Assembly: GCA_016882485.1 (NCBI GenBank)
Contig: VGPT01000012.1
Span: 1-36,959, forward strand
Length of the DNA: 36,959 nt
DNA from: Cyanobacteria bacterium M_surface_10_m1_298
Lineage (GTDB): Bacteria > Cyanobacteriota > Cyanobacteriia > PCC-6307 > Cyanobiaceae
Reading direction: 5' to 3'
The translations under genes were made by a program, and so were the position numbers. The notes under the pieces were generated by a model, which made no database searches, was not told the origin of the DNA, and saw only the letters and a program-made list of their open reading frames with translations. Of the stretch, positions 6,732 through 15,168 are shown piece after piece. Position 1 is the first letter of the stretch; each line of letters opens with the position of its first letter.

Positions 6732-8132
6732 TTAGCCCAGCAGGCGGCGAATCAGCGCTAGACGCCCGGCGTAGGGCGGATAGCGGAAGGGAACATCGAG
6801 GCGGAAGGGCCGCCGCAGAACGCTGCGCTGATGCGAGAAGGTGTTGAAGCCGGCTTGGCCGTGATAGGCGCCCATGCCGCTGGCGCCTACACCCCCGAAG
6901 GGCAGATCTGGAACCCCCACCTGCATCACCACATCGTTGAAGCACACCCCTCCGGAGCTGGTGGCTTGCAGAATCCGCTCCTGGGCCTTTGGCGATTGAC
7001 TGAATAAATAGAGCGCCAGGGGCTTGGGGCGGGCATTGATCCGTTCGATCGCCTGCTCCAGGTTCTCCACTTCCAGCACCGGCAGCAGCGGACCGAACAG
7101 CTCCTCTTGCATCAGCGGATCGTTGATGTCGTCGACCCGCAGCAGGGTCGGGGCGATTCGCCGTTGCTCGGCATCGCATTCACCACCCACCAGCACCTGA
7201 CCGCGGCTGCGGGCCTGCTCCAGCAGTTGGCTGAGCCGTTGATACTGCGCCGCATTCACGATCCGTGCCAGATCGGGTGACTGCAGGGGGGCTTCCCCAA
7301 AGCAGTGCTGCAGTCGCTCCCGCATCTGCGCCACCAGGGCAGCGCCGATCCCCCGGTCCACCAGCAGATAGTCGGGGGCGATGCAGGTTTGGCCGGCATT
7401 GAGCGCTTTGCCCCACACGAGCCTGCGGCTGGTGACGCTCAGATCCGCATCGGCGAGCACCACGGCCGGGCTCTTGCCCCCCAGCTCCAGGGTCACCGGG
7501 GTGAGGTGCTGGGCGGCGGCAGCCATCACCAGTTTCCCCACCCGCTCGCCACCGGTGAAAAAGATGTGATCGAACTGTTCTTGAAGCAGCGAGGCCGCCA
7601 CGGCGCCGTCTCCCTGCACCACCTGAACGCAGCTGGGATCGAAGCTGCCGCTGATCAGCTTCGCGATCAGTCGGGCTGTGGCTGGGGCGTGCTCCGAGGG
7701 TTTGAGCACGGCGGTATTGCCCGCTGCCAGGGCGCTCACCAGGGGTTGCAGGGTGAGGTGAAACGGGTAGTTCCAGGGGCCAATCACCAGAACACAACCC
7801 AGCGGCTCATGGATCACTTCCGCCCGCCCAGGTCGTTGGCTCAGGGGCACGCTCACCGGCCGCGCAGCCATCCAGCGCCGCAGCTGACGGCGGCAGAGCT
7901 GCAGTTCCTGGCGGATGGCCACCACTTCGAAATAGGCCTCCACAGGTGGCTTGCCCAGATCGGAGGCCAAGGCCTCGAGCACCGCATCGCTGTGCTGGTC
8001 CAGGGCGCGCTCCAAGCGAGCGAGTTGCTCGAGGCGCCACTGCAGCGGCCGCGTTTCTCCCTGACACACCCGCTGGCGCATCGCTGAGACGGGGGTGGCG
8101 AGAACCATGGGATAGAAACGGCGTTCCTCCAT
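6732..8132 (-). CDS. Aldehyde dehydrogenase, ALDH3 / fatty-aldehyde type
   Basis: A 466-residue NAD(P)-dependent aldehyde dehydrogenase oxidising aldehydes to carboxylic acids. Motifs are IGPWNYPF (catalytic Asn), AGNTAVLKPSE, FFTGGERVGK, ELGGKSPAVV (catalytic Glu), NAGQTCIAPDY with the nucleophilic Cys, and EELFGPLLPV. Length and the lack of an N-terminal extension fit the ALDH3 family. The basic-aromatic tail (FRLDVPFRYPPYAGR...) resembles that of fatty-aldehyde dehydrogenases and may touch membranes. In cyanobacteria such enzymes detoxify lipid-derived aldehydes; the substrate here is inference. ATG 8132 is used; Met9 (8108) is an alternative. The next 180 bases upstream hold no gene. Confidence 0.93.
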   Translation of the reverse strand: MEERRFYPMVLATPVSAMRQRVCQGETRPLQWRLEQLARLERALDQHSDAVLEALASDLGKPPVEAYFEVVAIRQELQLCRRQLRRWMAARPVSVPLSQRPGRAEVIHEPLGCVLVIGPWNYPFHLTLQPLVSALAAGNTAVLKPSEHAPATARLIAKLISGSFDPSCVQVVQGDGAVAASLLQEQFDHIFFTGGERVGKLVMAAAAQHLTPVTLELGGKSPAVVLADADLSVTSRRLVWGKALNAGQTCIAPDYLLVDRGIGAALVAQMRERLQHCFGEAPLQSPDLARIVNAAQYQRLSQLLEQARSRGQVLVGGECDAEQRRIAPTLLRVDDINDPLMQEELFGPLLPVLEVENLEQAIERINARPKPLALYLFSQSPKAQERILQATSSGGVCFNDVVMQVGVPDLPFGGVGASGMGAYHGQAGFNTFSHQRSVLRRPFRLDVPFRYPPYAGRLALIRRLLG

Positions 8133-8315
8133 TCCAAACCGCCCCAGCGGCGGCCTGTGGATCTGTTCAGCGCAGCCCAGGAATCAAGGGCATGCTGCCG
8201 AGGCTGGCAGACGGCACTTTCATGCCTTGTGAATGCTCTGCGCCGGGAACTTCAGTGCTGGAAATGATCACGTCTGCACGCAGATCGCAGCAGAGCAGGC
8301 GCTCACGAAGGGCAC

Positions 8316-8334
8316 AAAAAAAGCGCCGAAGCGC
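8316..8334 (-). terminator. Terminator of the tRNA-Tyr/tRNA-Thr transcript
   Basis: On the minus strand GCGC-TTCG-GCGC forms a hairpin with a stable UUCG loop, followed immediately by seven T (8322-8316). It lies about 43 bases beyond the 3' end of tRNA-Thr. Confidence 0.85.
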
Positions 8335-8338
8335 GAAT

Positions 8339-8365
8339 GACAAGCCTGGTGCCACTTGGCTTGTC
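8339..8365 (-). other. Perfect 8-bp stem-loop between tRNA-Thr and its terminator
   Basis: GACAAGCC and GGCTTGTC pair perfectly around an 11-base loop. The element lies 11 bases past the mature tRNA-Thr end and 4 bases before the terminator hairpin. It may guide 3' processing or protect the trailer. No function can be assigned. Confidence 0.6.
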
Positions 8366-8376
8366 GGTGTTTTGGA

Positions 8377-8448
<72 letters not shown>

Positions 8449-8458
8449 ATGTGGAAGG

Positions 8459-8540
8459 TGGGCCGGGCTGGATTTGAACCAGCGTAGGCAGAGCCAGCGG
8501 ATTTACAGTCCGCCCCCATTAACCACTCGGGCACCGACCC
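8459..8540 (-). tRNA. tRNA-Tyr (anticodon GTA)
   Basis: An 82-base class II tRNA. The acceptor is GGGTCGG/CCGGCCC (one G-T pair), the anticodon loop CTGTAAA gives GTA, and there is a long variable arm as expected for bacterial tRNA-Tyr. CCA is not encoded (ACCT follows the stem). First gene of the tRNA-Tyr/tRNA-Thr pair. Confidence 0.97.
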
Positions 8541-8593
8541 GAACCACACCCCAAGAACTTACCAGTCGGTGGGCCCCCTCTGGACCCTCTCCC

Positions 8594-8599
8594 TACGAT
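8594..8599 (+). promoter_or_regulatory. Possible -10 element of aroQ
   Basis: TACGAT, 35 bases before the ATG at 8634. If used, transcription would begin near 8606, which argues against the in-frame GTG at 8607 as the translation start. No clear -35 box. Confidence 0.35.
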
Positions 8600-8633
8600 C
8601 GCTCCAGTGGAATCCGGATTGCCGGCGCCTGCG

Positions 8634-9074
8634 ATGCGCGTGCTGTTGCTCAACGGCCCCAACCTCAATTTGTTAGGTCTGCGGGAACCCGGTCTCTACG
8701 GGGCCGACACCCTCGATGGCATTGAGCAGCGCCTGGGTTCCCAGGCCGCTGAACTCGGGGTTCAGCTGAGCTGTTTCCAGAGCAACCATGAGGGGGCCCT
8801 GGTGGATCGCATTCACCAGGCTCGGGGGGAAGTCGACGGCATCTTGATCAATGCAGGGGCCTTGACCCATACCTCGATCGCCCTGCGCGATGCCCTCCTG
8901 GGGGTGGCCATTCCGTTTGTCGAGCTGCACTTGAGCAACGTGCATGCCCGAGAAGCCTTCCGACACAACTCCTACCTGGCTGACAAAGCCATCGGAGTGA
9001 TCTCCGGGTTCGGGCCCTCCAGCTACGACCTCGCCCTGCAGGGGTTGGTGGCGCGGCTGCGGAGCCAGCCATGA
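8634..9074 (+). CDS. aroQ: 3-dehydroquinate dehydratase, type II
   Basis: Converts 3-dehydroquinate to 3-dehydroshikimate in the shikimate pathway; a cytosolic dodecamer. The 146-residue chain shows [20 protein letters not shown] with the lid Arg17 and catalytic Tyr22, [12 protein letters not shown], the [17 protein letters not shown] segment, and [17 protein letters not shown] with the catalytic His region. ATG 8634 is preferred over the upstream GTG 8607 because type II enzymes begin almost directly with the first strand. The stop overlaps miaE by four bases (ATGA), so the two are translationally coupled. Confidence 0.96.
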   Translation: MRVLLLNGPNLNLLGLREPGLYGADTLDGIEQRLGSQAAELGVQLSCFQSNHEGALVDRIHQARGEVDGILINAGALTHTSIALRDALLGVAIPFVELHLSNVHAREAFRHNSYLADKAIGVISGFGPSSYDLALQGLVARLRSQP

Positions 9075-9709
9075 ACGCGCTGCTGGAGAACCCCGTGGCC
9101 CGAGTGCGCTGGTTGGCGGCACCGAGTTCCAGGGCATGGGTGGAGCAGGCGATCACCCGCCCTGATCTGGTGCTGATCGACCACGCCCATTGCGAGCGCA
9201 AGGCCGCCGGGGTGGCCCTGCAGCTGATGTTCCGCTACCCCTCCGATGAGGAGCTGGGGAGTTTGCTCAGTGCCCTGGCCCGGGAGGAGCTGGAGCATTT
9301 CGAGCAGGTGTTGGCCCTGCTTCAGCGGCGGGGCATCCCCCTGAGACCCTTGCCGGCTCCTGGCTACGGCGCCAGCCTCACGGCCCTGGTGCGCAAGGGG
9401 GAGCCGCAGCGGATGCTGGATTCCTTCCTGGTGGCCGGGTTGATTGAGGCCCGCAGCCATGAACGCATGGCGCTTCTGGCGGCCCACAGCCCCGACGCCG
9501 AGCTCCAGGAGCTGTATGGGGAGCTCTTGGCGAGTGAAGCTCGCCATTTCGGCCTCTACTGGGTGCTGTGCGAGCAGCGCTTTGGCCGTGAGGCCACCAC
9601 CGCCAGGTTGGAGCAGTTGGCCCAGGCTGAAGTGGAGGCCCTCAGCGGCGCCCTCGCCGAGCCAGGCCTAGTGCGCATGCACTCTGTGGGTGTGGCCGCC
9701 GGCGCCTAA
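9071..9709 (+). CDS. miaE: tRNA 2-methylthio-N6-isopentenyladenosine hydroxylase, MiaE family
   Basis: A 212-residue non-haem di-iron monooxygenase that hydroxylates the isopentenyl group of ms2i6A37 in tRNAs reading U-starting codons. The ferritin-like four-helix core carries the metal ligands: the ERKAAG helix, ExxH in [11 protein letters not shown], the EARSHERM helix and ExxH in [13 protein letters not shown]. It starts on the ATGA overlapping aroQ. Its TAA stop overlaps the TAG of convergent mtnD by sharing bases 9706-9709. Confidence 0.93.
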   Translation: MNALLENPVARVRWLAAPSSRAWVEQAITRPDLVLIDHAHCERKAAGVALQLMFRYPSDEELGSLLSALAREELEHFEQVLALLQRRGIPLRPLPAPGYGASLTALVRKGEPQRMLDSFLVAGLIEARSHERMALLAAHSPDAELQELYGELLASEARHFGLYWVLCEQRFGREATTARLEQLAQAEVEALSGALAEPGLVRMHSVGVAAGA

Positions 9710-10260
9710 GCCATCAGGGGATAGGTCTCAGCGATGGAATCCCCCGTGAACTGGGCCACCCAGCCGTCGGGGTTGTCGAAGAAGCGAATCGCGCAGAACT
9801 GCGGTGCGCTGCCCATGTCGAACCAGTGCTTGGTGCCGGCGGGCACGCTGATCCAGTCATCGGCCTCGCACAACACTTGCAGCACCTCATCGCCGATGTG
9901 CAGGCAGAACAGACCCTTGCCCTCCACAAAGAAGCGCACCTCGTCTTCGCCGTGGGTGTGTTCAGCGAGGAACTTCTGGCGCAGGGCCTCGCGATCCTGG
10001 TGATCGGGGGTCATCCGGATCGCATCCACCGTGGGGTAGCTGCCGCGCGCCTGCACCCTCTGGATCTCTGCGGCGTAGGCCTGGAGCACAGCCTCGGGCC
10101 CAGACCCGGCCGGAAGCTCAGCGCGGGCGGGCCAGCGTTCAAAGGCAATGCCGCGTTGCGCGAGCTCCGCCGCGATCACGGCGGGGTCGTTGGTGGCCAG
10201 AACAGGCAAGGGATGCCCTGACGCCTCGGCTCCGGCGGGAAAGATTTGCAGGTTGCTCAT
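9706..10260 (-). CDS. mtnD: Acireductone dioxygenase
   Basis: A cupin enzyme of the methionine salvage pathway. With Fe it yields the 2-oxo acid precursor of methionine; with Ni it gives the off-pathway products. The metal ligands are visible as HTHGEDE (His101, His103, Glu107) and His145 in AGTKHWFDMG, with the same spacing as known ARDs. The ATG at 10260 has a clear Shine-Dalgarno sequence GGGAGGG (10270-10264) and gives 184 residues; upstream ATG 10281 would put that sequence inside the gene. It acts after MtnB and MtnC but lies 8 kb away, alone, divergent from cobI. Confidence 0.96.
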   Translation of the reverse strand: MSNLQIFPAGAEASGHPLPVLATNDPAVIAAELAQRGIAFERWPARAELPAGSGPEAVLQAYAAEIQRVQARGSYPTVDAIRMTPDHQDREALRQKFLAEHTHGEDEVRFFVEGKGLFCLHIGDEVLQVLCEADDWISVPAGTKHWFDMGSAPQFCAIRFFDNPDGWVAQFTGDSIAETYPLMA

Positions 10261-10313
10261 CGACCCTCCCTGCGGAGGCATCAGCTTAGAAAGGGGCCAG
10301 TTCTCGGCCCCCC

Positions 10314-11108
10314 ATGAGCTCCGCAGCGATCCTGAGGGCTCTGGAGGAGCAACGTCCGAGCGGGCCGGCGGGAGTCACCCTGGTGGGCGTAGGGCCGGGA
10401 GACCCTGAGCTGCTCACGCTGGCGGCAGTTCGCGCCATCGCGGCCGCCGCGGTGGTGGCCTTCCCGGTGGCGCGGCTGGAGGCCGAGGGGATGGCGGCTC
10501 GGATCGCGGCCCCCTGGATCCGGCCCGAGCAACGCCGGCTGCCCCTGGTGTTCCCGATGGTGCAGGAGGCGGAGCCCCGCCGCTCCGCCTGGCATGCCGC
10601 AGCGGCGGCCTTGGCGGGCCAGGTGGCCAGTGGCCATCGCGTGGTGCTGCTCTGTGAGGGCGACAGCTCCCTCTACGCCAGCTGCTCCTACGCCCTGATC
10701 GCCCTGACGGAGCGCCATCCCAGCGTTCCCGTCGCTGTCATTCCCGGCATCAGCGCCGCTTCGGCGGCGGCGGCGGCGGCATCGTCGAACGGCATGCCCT
10801 GGCCGTTGGCGCTGCAACAGGACGCCCTGCTGGTGCGCCCCACCCCTGAAACCGCCGCTGAGCTGGAGGCTCTGTTGGATCAGGCGGCTGCCTCGGGCAC
10901 GGTGCTCGCTCTGCTCAAGTTGGGACACCGCTGGAGTTGGGTGCAGCCCCACCTGGAGGCTCGGGGCCTGCTGGAGCAGAGCCTGTTCGCCCAGCGGGTG
11001 GGCTGGCCTGATCAGCTCGTGTCCCGGGCTAGTGCGGTCAGTCCCGCCGAGCAGCCCTACTTTTCACTGTTATTGATCCGCCAGGGCTGGCCTGCGGTGT
11101 TGCCCTGA
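10314..11108 (+). CDS. cobI: Precorrin-2 C20-methyltransferase
   Basis: A SAM-dependent methyltransferase of corrin ring synthesis (cobalamin/pseudocobalamin pathway), 264 residues. The N-terminal VTLVGVGPGDPELLTLAAVRAI is the SAM-binding signature of the tetrapyrrole methylase family. CEGDSSLYASCSY and VAVIPGISAASA are the CobI/CbiL-type central motifs, and the tail YFSLLLIRQGW completes the fold. A run of six Ala is coded by a GGC-type triplet repeat in the loop after the PGIS motif. ATG start is 53 bases from the divergent mtnD start. A DUF4079 gene follows after 10 bases. Confidence 0.93.
   Translation: MSSAAILRALEEQRPSGPAGVTLVGVGPGDPELLTLAAVRAIAAAAVVAFPVARLEAEGMAARIAAPWIRPEQRRLPLVFPMVQEAEPRRSAWHAAAAALAGQVASGHRVVLLCEGDSSLYASCSYALIALTERHPSVPVAVIPGISAASAAAAAASSNGMPWPLALQQDALLVRPTPETAAELEALLDQAAASGTVLALLKLGHRWSWVQPHLEARGLLEQSLFAQRVGWPDQLVSRASAVSPAEQPYFSLLLIRQGWPAVLP
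10762..10780 (+). repeat. CGG triplet run in cobI
   Basis: Six CGG units in a row code for the Ala stretch after the PGISAAS motif of CobI. It is a slippage-prone microsatellite, in frame, so copy changes would alter only alanine number. Confidence 0.8.
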
Positions 11109-11118
11109 AGGAGGTGCT

Positions 11119-11754
11119 GTGACGGCGATCAACTGGTTCTCCCTGCTCCACCCGGTTCTGGTGATCCTGTTCGTGTACCCCGTGATGGGGGCCACGATCC
11201 GGCTCGGAATCCTTGTGCGGGAGAACCGCCTGGGCATCACCCAGCAGCCGGCGCCGGTGCCGAAGGAGCATGCCGACCATGGCGCCTGGGCTACGGCCGC
11301 GGTGGTGGTGGCCGTGCTGATCGCCCTGGTGTATTCCTTCATCCACAAGGCCGTAGAGCCTGGTGCTGCCTTTGTGGGTGGTTCCGCGCGCCTGGGGCTC
11401 TTGATGCTGGTGGCGGCGGGCACGTTGGTGGCGTTGCTGGCCCTGCTGAGGGTGAAGCAGCCGGGTCTGAGGGCCAGCTTCAGCCTGCTCACCTGGGCGG
11501 GCCTGCTGGGGTTGGGCAGCCAACCGGAGATCTGGCGCCTGTCAGATAACCCCTTCAGTGGGGCCTTCTGGGGATCCCACTACTGGAGTGGGGTGTTGCT
11601 CACCGGGTTGTTTCTGTTCAACCTGGCGGCGCGCCCGGAGATCACCAAGCAGCTCAGCTGGAGGCGCCTGCATGTCACCAGCAATCTGCTGATCATGGTG
11701 CTGCTGGCGGTGCAGGCGATCACCGGCTGCCGCGATCTGCTGCAGATCAGCTGA
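11119..11754 (+). CDS. DUF4079 family membrane protein
   Basis: A 211-residue integral membrane protein of the cyanobacterial DUF4079 family. About five hydrophobic helices are seen, at roughly residues 7-30, 56-76, 88-107, 118-128 and 150-170, with another near 180-200. Conserved-looking His residues sit in helices (LLHPVLVI, SHYWSGVLL, RLHVTSNLL), which recalls b-type cytochrome folds such as b561, but haem binding is inference. The GTG start at 11119 follows a strong but very close Shine-Dalgarno AAGGAGGTG (11108-11116). It sits 10 bases after cobI, and its 3' end overlaps the convergent dihydrouridine synthase by 8 bases. Confidence 0.85.
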   Translation: MTAINWFSLLHPVLVILFVYPVMGATIRLGILVRENRLGITQQPAPVPKEHADHGAWATAAVVVAVLIALVYSFIHKAVEPGAAFVGGSARLGLLMLVAAGTLVALLALLRVKQPGLRASFSLLTWAGLLGLGSQPEIWRLSDNPFSGAFWGSHYWSGVLLTGLFLFNLAARPEITKQLSWRRLHVTSNLLIMVLLAVQAITGCRDLLQIS

Positions 11755-12751
11755 TCGACTCCATCGCCCGATCCAACAGGGTCAGAGCCTCAACCGGGGT
11801 GGGCGCCCGCATCAGGGCGTGGCGCAGTTGCGGGGCTCCGCTGAAGCCCGTGCAGGTCCAGCCCATGTGTTTGCGGGCGATCAGCAGGCCGTGATCGCCC
11901 TTGGCCTCCACCAGGGCCAGCAGCTGTTCGCGCGCCAGGGCCAGGCGCTCGAGGGCCCCGGGGCTGGGCGGGATCGGACGACCGCTGAGGGCAGCATCGA
12001 TCTGGCCCACCAGCCAGGGGGAGCCCATGCTGCCCCGGCCCACCATCACCCCATCGGCGCCGGTGGCCTCCAGGCAGCGCAGGGCATCGGCCGCGCTGTT
12101 CACATCGCCGTTGGCGATCACCGGGATCTTGAGCGCCCGTTTTACGGCGGCGATGGCGCTCCAGTCGGCCGCCCCCTTGAAGCCCTGCTCCCGCGTGCGC
12201 GCATGCAAGGTGAGCAGCTGGGCGCCGGCGCCCTCGAGTTGCTGGCACCAGCTCACGGGATCGGCATCGCTGCCGCACCAGCCCAGGCGGGTCTTCACGG
12301 TTACGGGAATCGAGACGGCCGCGGCAACGGTCTCCACGATCCGGCTGGCCAGCTCGGGGTCGCGGATCAGACCACTGCCACCGCCTTTCTTGGCGATTTT
12401 TTTCACCGGGCAGCCCATGTTGATGTCGATCAGGAAGGCCCCTGCTGCTTCGGCCCGGCGCGCCGCATCCGCCATCGCCGATGGGCGGTGATCAAACAGC
12501 TGCACCCCGATGGGGCCCTGCTCCAAGGAGAGTTCTTCCACCTTCTGCACCCCGTGCCCGAGCTCCAGGCTGGTGGCGTTGACCATTTCCGTGAACAGCA
12601 GGGCATCGGGGGCCCAGCGCCGCACCAGGCCCCGGAAGATGCGATCGCTCACGCCTGCCAGGGGCGACTGCAGCACGCGGCATTGCAGCTCCCTCGGCGT
12701 GCCGTGACCCGCCAGCTGCAGGGTGCTTGGGGAGAGGGCGGGCGTGATCAT
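11747..12751 (-). CDS. dusB: tRNA-dihydrouridine synthase, DusB-like
   Basis: An FMN enzyme reducing uridine to dihydrouridine in tRNA, 334 residues. The TIM-barrel motifs are QSPLAGVSDRIFR, VQLFDHRP, DINMGCPVKKI with the catalytic Cys, KKGGGSGLIRDP, HARTREQGFKG, IANGDVNS and VGRGSMGSPW; a helical C-terminal domain follows. It fits the DusB/NifR3 branch, though which U positions are modified cannot be told. The ATG at 12751 is chosen; the longer frame to 12805 would run through the divergent DUF1823 start. Only 28 bases separate the two divergent starts. Confidence 0.9.
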   Translation of the reverse strand: MITPALSPSTLQLAGHGTPRELQCRVLQSPLAGVSDRIFRGLVRRWAPDALLFTEMVNATSLELGHGVQKVEELSLEQGPIGVQLFDHRPSAMADAARRAEAAGAFLIDINMGCPVKKIAKKGGGSGLIRDPELASRIVETVAAAVSIPVTVKTRLGWCGSDADPVSWCQQLEGAGAQLLTLHARTREQGFKGAADWSAIAAVKRALKIPVIANGDVNSAADALRCLEATGADGVMVGRGSMGSPWLVGQIDAALSGRPIPPSPGALERLALAREQLLALVEAKGDHGLLIARKHMGWTCTGFSGAPQLRHALMRAPTPVEALTLLDRAMESIS

Positions 12752-12779
12752 GGTGATCCGATTGTCGGACTCCAGGCCG

Positions 12780-13259
12780 ATGACCTCCGCAGAAGCCGCC
12801 GCCACGCCCGTTCCCTACCCCTTGAGCCGGGAGTTGCTGGAGGCGGTGCTGGCTGATCGCACCAGCGATCGCTTCGTGTGTGAACTGATCTGGCCGCGCC
12901 TGGGATATGAGCCCGATGGCTCCGGCACCTGGAGCGCGGGCCAGGCTGCGGAAGCCAGCTGGCGGGAGTCATTCCCGATTGAGCCCCAGTTCATCGCTGA
13001 GCGCCCTCCCAGCGTGGCGCTCACGCGCTCGATCCCGAAGCAGCACAAGCAGCTGCTCAAAGAGCAGCTGGGCTTCGGGGGCTACCGCATCGGGGAGCTC
13101 TATCCCCGCCGAACCCGCCGGGCCACAGCCGTGAACTGGCTCCTGGCCCACCTGGCGGAGCAGGGTGAGCCGCTTCCGAAAAGCGGCCCGCTGCCGGAGC
13201 TGCGAGAGCAGCCGGCCGATCCGGTAGCCGGCCATCCGGGGGATCTGCCGATCCGCTAG
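12780..13259 (+). CDS. DUF1823 family protein
   Basis: A 159-residue soluble protein that I recognise as the cyanobacterial/plastid-lineage DUF1823 family, function unknown. Family-like stretches are LSRELLEAVLADRTSDRFVC, IWPRLGYEPDGSG, the SFP..PQFIAERPPSVALTRSIPKQ region, and GFGGYRIGELYPRRTRRAT. ATG 12780 is chosen so that it begins after the divergent dusB start; the frame opens at 12723. No membrane segment or cofactor motif is visible. Its TAG stop overlaps the TAG of the convergent L,D-transpeptidase through CTAG at 13256-13259. Confidence 0.85.
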   Translation: MTSAEAAATPVPYPLSRELLEAVLADRTSDRFVCELIWPRLGYEPDGSGTWSAGQAAEASWRESFPIEPQFIAERPPSVALTRSIPKQHKQLLKEQLGFGGYRIGELYPRRTRRATAVNWLLAHLAEQGEPLPKSGPLPELREQPADPVAGHPGDLPIR

Positions 13260-13693
13260 GCCTGGATGCTCACGGGGGTGCCCATCGGGGTGTTCTCGTA
13301 CAACCAGCGGGCGTGGGGGCTGGGGATGCGGATGCAGCCATGGCTGCGGGGCACACCGAAGGCCTCGCCGGCGGCCTCCTGCCAAGGGGCTCCGTGCATG
13401 CAGATCATCCCGTTCTGGGTGATGCACATGGCCCAGGGCACTCCCGGTGCCACGTAACCGCGGCCACGCATGGTCACGCTCTGGTGTTTGGAATACACCT
13501 GCCCAAGGCCTGTGGGGGTTGGGGTGGTGGCGGCTCCGGTGCTCACCAGCACGGTGCGCACCAGTTCCTGTTGGTTGTTGTAGACGTAAAGCTTCTGGTC
13601 GGAGAGATCGACCACGATCGAGGCAATCAGTTCCACCATCGCGGGGACCGCCTTCCGGGCGGGGGACAGAACACCCTTTCGATAGCGAGACAC
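13256..13693 (-). CDS. L,D-transpeptidase (YkuD domain)
   Basis: A 145-residue protein that is essentially one YkuD catalytic domain, the enzyme type that makes 3-3 peptidoglycan cross-links or anchors proteins to the wall. The domain starts at IVVDLSDQKLYVY, and the active site is ICMHGAPW...SHGCIRI, with the nucleophilic Cys and both His. No signal peptide or membrane helix is seen from either possible start (GTG 13693 or ATG 13639). The frame stays open upstream through the der promoter without an ATG. Enzymes of this family normally work in the periplasm, so export here is unexplained. Stop overlaps that of DUF1823. Confidence 0.88.
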   Translation of the reverse strand: MSRYRKGVLSPARKAVPAMVELIASIVVDLSDQKLYVYNNQQELVRTVLVSTGAATTPTPTGLGQVYSKHQSVTMRGRGYVAPGVPWAMCITQNGMICMHGAPWQEAAGEAFGVPRSHGCIRIPSPHARWLYENTPMGTPVSIQA

Positions 13694-13744
13694 AGTCGGT
13701 CTCGTTTTGAGACTGGCGGAAAGATTTCCGCTTCCGCCGGCCTG

Positions 13745-13750
13745 TAGGGT
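13745..13750 (+). promoter_or_regulatory. Possible -10 element of der
   Basis: TAGGGT, 30 bases before the TTG start of der. No good -35 box at 16-18 bases. The same hexamer precedes tolC at 29223. Confidence 0.35.
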
Positions 13751-13779
13751 CGAGTTAAGGCCGTTGTTGCGATAACTCT

Positions 13780-15147
13780 TTGGCGTTGCCCGTCGTTGCC
13801 ATCATTGGTCGCCCCAATGTGGGCAAATCCACCTTGGTGAATCGCCTCTGCCGCAGCCGGGAGGCGATTGTTCACGACGAGCCCGGGGTGACCCGCGATC
13901 GCACCTACCAGGATGGCTACTGGCGTGATCGCCACTTCAAGGTGGTCGACACCGGCGGTTTGGTGTTCGACGACGACAGCGAATTCCTGCCCGAGATCCG
14001 CGAGCAGGCCAACCTGGCCCTCTCGGAGGCCTCCATAGCCCTGGTGATCGCCGATGGCCAGCAGGGGCTCACCGCGGCGGATCAATCGATTGCCGAGTGG
14101 TTGCGCGGGCACAACGTGCCCGTGCTCCTGGCGGTGAATAAGTGCGAGTCTCCGGAAGCCGGTCTCTCGATGGCGGCGGAGTTCTGGAGCCTGGGCCTCG
14201 GCGAGCCCCATCCCATCTCCGCCATTCACGGTGCCGGCACCGGTGATCTTCTCGATCGGATGGTGGAGCACCTGCCGGCGGTGGAGGAGCTCGAAGGCGA
14301 GGAGCCGATTCAGCTGGCAATCGTGGGCCGACCCAACGTCGGCAAATCGAGCCTTCTCAATGCGGTGTGCGGAGAGAAGCGGGCCATCGTCAGTCCGATC
14401 CGCGGCACCACCCGCGACACCATCGACACCACGATTGAGCGGGAGGGCAAGACCTGGAAACTGCTCGATACCGCCGGCATTCGCCGGCGCCGTTCGGTGA
14501 ACTACGGGCCGGAGTTTTTTGGAATCAACCGCAGCTTCAAGGCGATTGAGCGCTCCGATGTCTGCGTGTTGGTGATCGATGCCCTCGATGGGGTGACCGA
14601 GCAGGATCAGCGCCTGGCGGGCCGCATTGAAGAGGAAGGGCGCGCCTGCGTGGTGGTGGTGAACAAGTGGGATGCCATCGAAAAAGACAGCCACACCATG
14701 CCGGCCATGGAAAAGGAGCTGCGCGCCAAGCTCTATTTCCTCGATTGGGCTCCGATGCTGTTCACCTCTGCCCTCACTGGGCAGCGGGTGGAGAGCATGT
14801 TTGCGATTGCGGCGGTGGCCGTCGAGCAGCACCGCCGCCGGGTCAGCACGTCTGTGGTGAATGAAGTGCTGCGTGAAGCCGTCAGCTGGCGCTCTCCTCC
14901 CACCAGCCGCGGCGGGCGCCAGGGCCGGATCTACTACGGCACCCAGGTCGCCGTGCGTCCCCCCAGCTTCACCCTGTTTGTGAACGACCCGAAGTTGTTC
15001 GGAGACACCTACCGTCGCTACGTGGAACGGCAGATCCGTGAAGGCCTTGGTTTTGAGGGATCGCCGCTCAAACTCTTCTGGCGCGGTAAGCAGCAGCGCG
15101 ATGCCGAGCGTGATCTGGCGCGGCAACAGGCCAAAGGCCGCTCCTGA
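13780..15147 (+). CDS. der: Ribosome assembly GTPase Der (EngA)
   Basis: An essential tandem GTPase for 50S ribosome maturation, 455 residues. The first G domain begins [19 protein letters not shown] with DTGG and NKCE motifs. The second has [20 protein letters not shown] and NKWD, followed by the KH-like C-terminal domain that ends in a basic tail ([19 protein letters not shown]). Start is TTG at 13780, giving M-A-L-P before the first strand as in relatives; there is no ATG or GTG nearby. It heads a plus-strand run with ecfT, pipX, pipY, sepF and proC. Confidence 0.97.
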   Translation: MALPVVAIIGRPNVGKSTLVNRLCRSREAIVHDEPGVTRDRTYQDGYWRDRHFKVVDTGGLVFDDDSEFLPEIREQANLALSEASIALVIADGQQGLTAADQSIAEWLRGHNVPVLLAVNKCESPEAGLSMAAEFWSLGLGEPHPISAIHGAGTGDLLDRMVEHLPAVEELEGEEPIQLAIVGRPNVGKSSLLNAVCGEKRAIVSPIRGTTRDTIDTTIEREGKTWKLLDTAGIRRRRSVNYGPEFFGINRSFKAIERSDVCVLVIDALDGVTEQDQRLAGRIEEEGRACVVVVNKWDAIEKDSHTMPAMEKELRAKLYFLDWAPMLFTSALTGQRVESMFAIAAVAVEQHRRRVSTSVVNEVLREAVSWRSPPTSRGGRQGRIYYGTQVAVRPPSFTLFVNDPKLFGDTYRRYVERQIREGLGFEGSPLKLFWRGKQQRDAERDLARQQAKGRS

Positions 15148-15168
15148 GCTGAGCGACTAGGGCGGGGC

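Noticed and set aside
5490..6761. 423-residue plus-strand open frame opposite the LysM gene
   Set aside because: It mirrors the repeats of the real gene (Gly/Phe/Leu-rich echo of KPKP coding) and has no domain pattern or start signal.
11819..12856. 345-residue plus-strand open frame opposite dusB
   Set aside because: The composition is that of an antisense frame in G+C-rich DNA, and dusB on the other strand has all its family motifs.
13627..15126. 499-residue minus-strand open frame opposite der
   Set aside because: It is a shadow of a fully diagnostic Der protein; the translation is His/Gly/Ala-rich with no recognisable fold.
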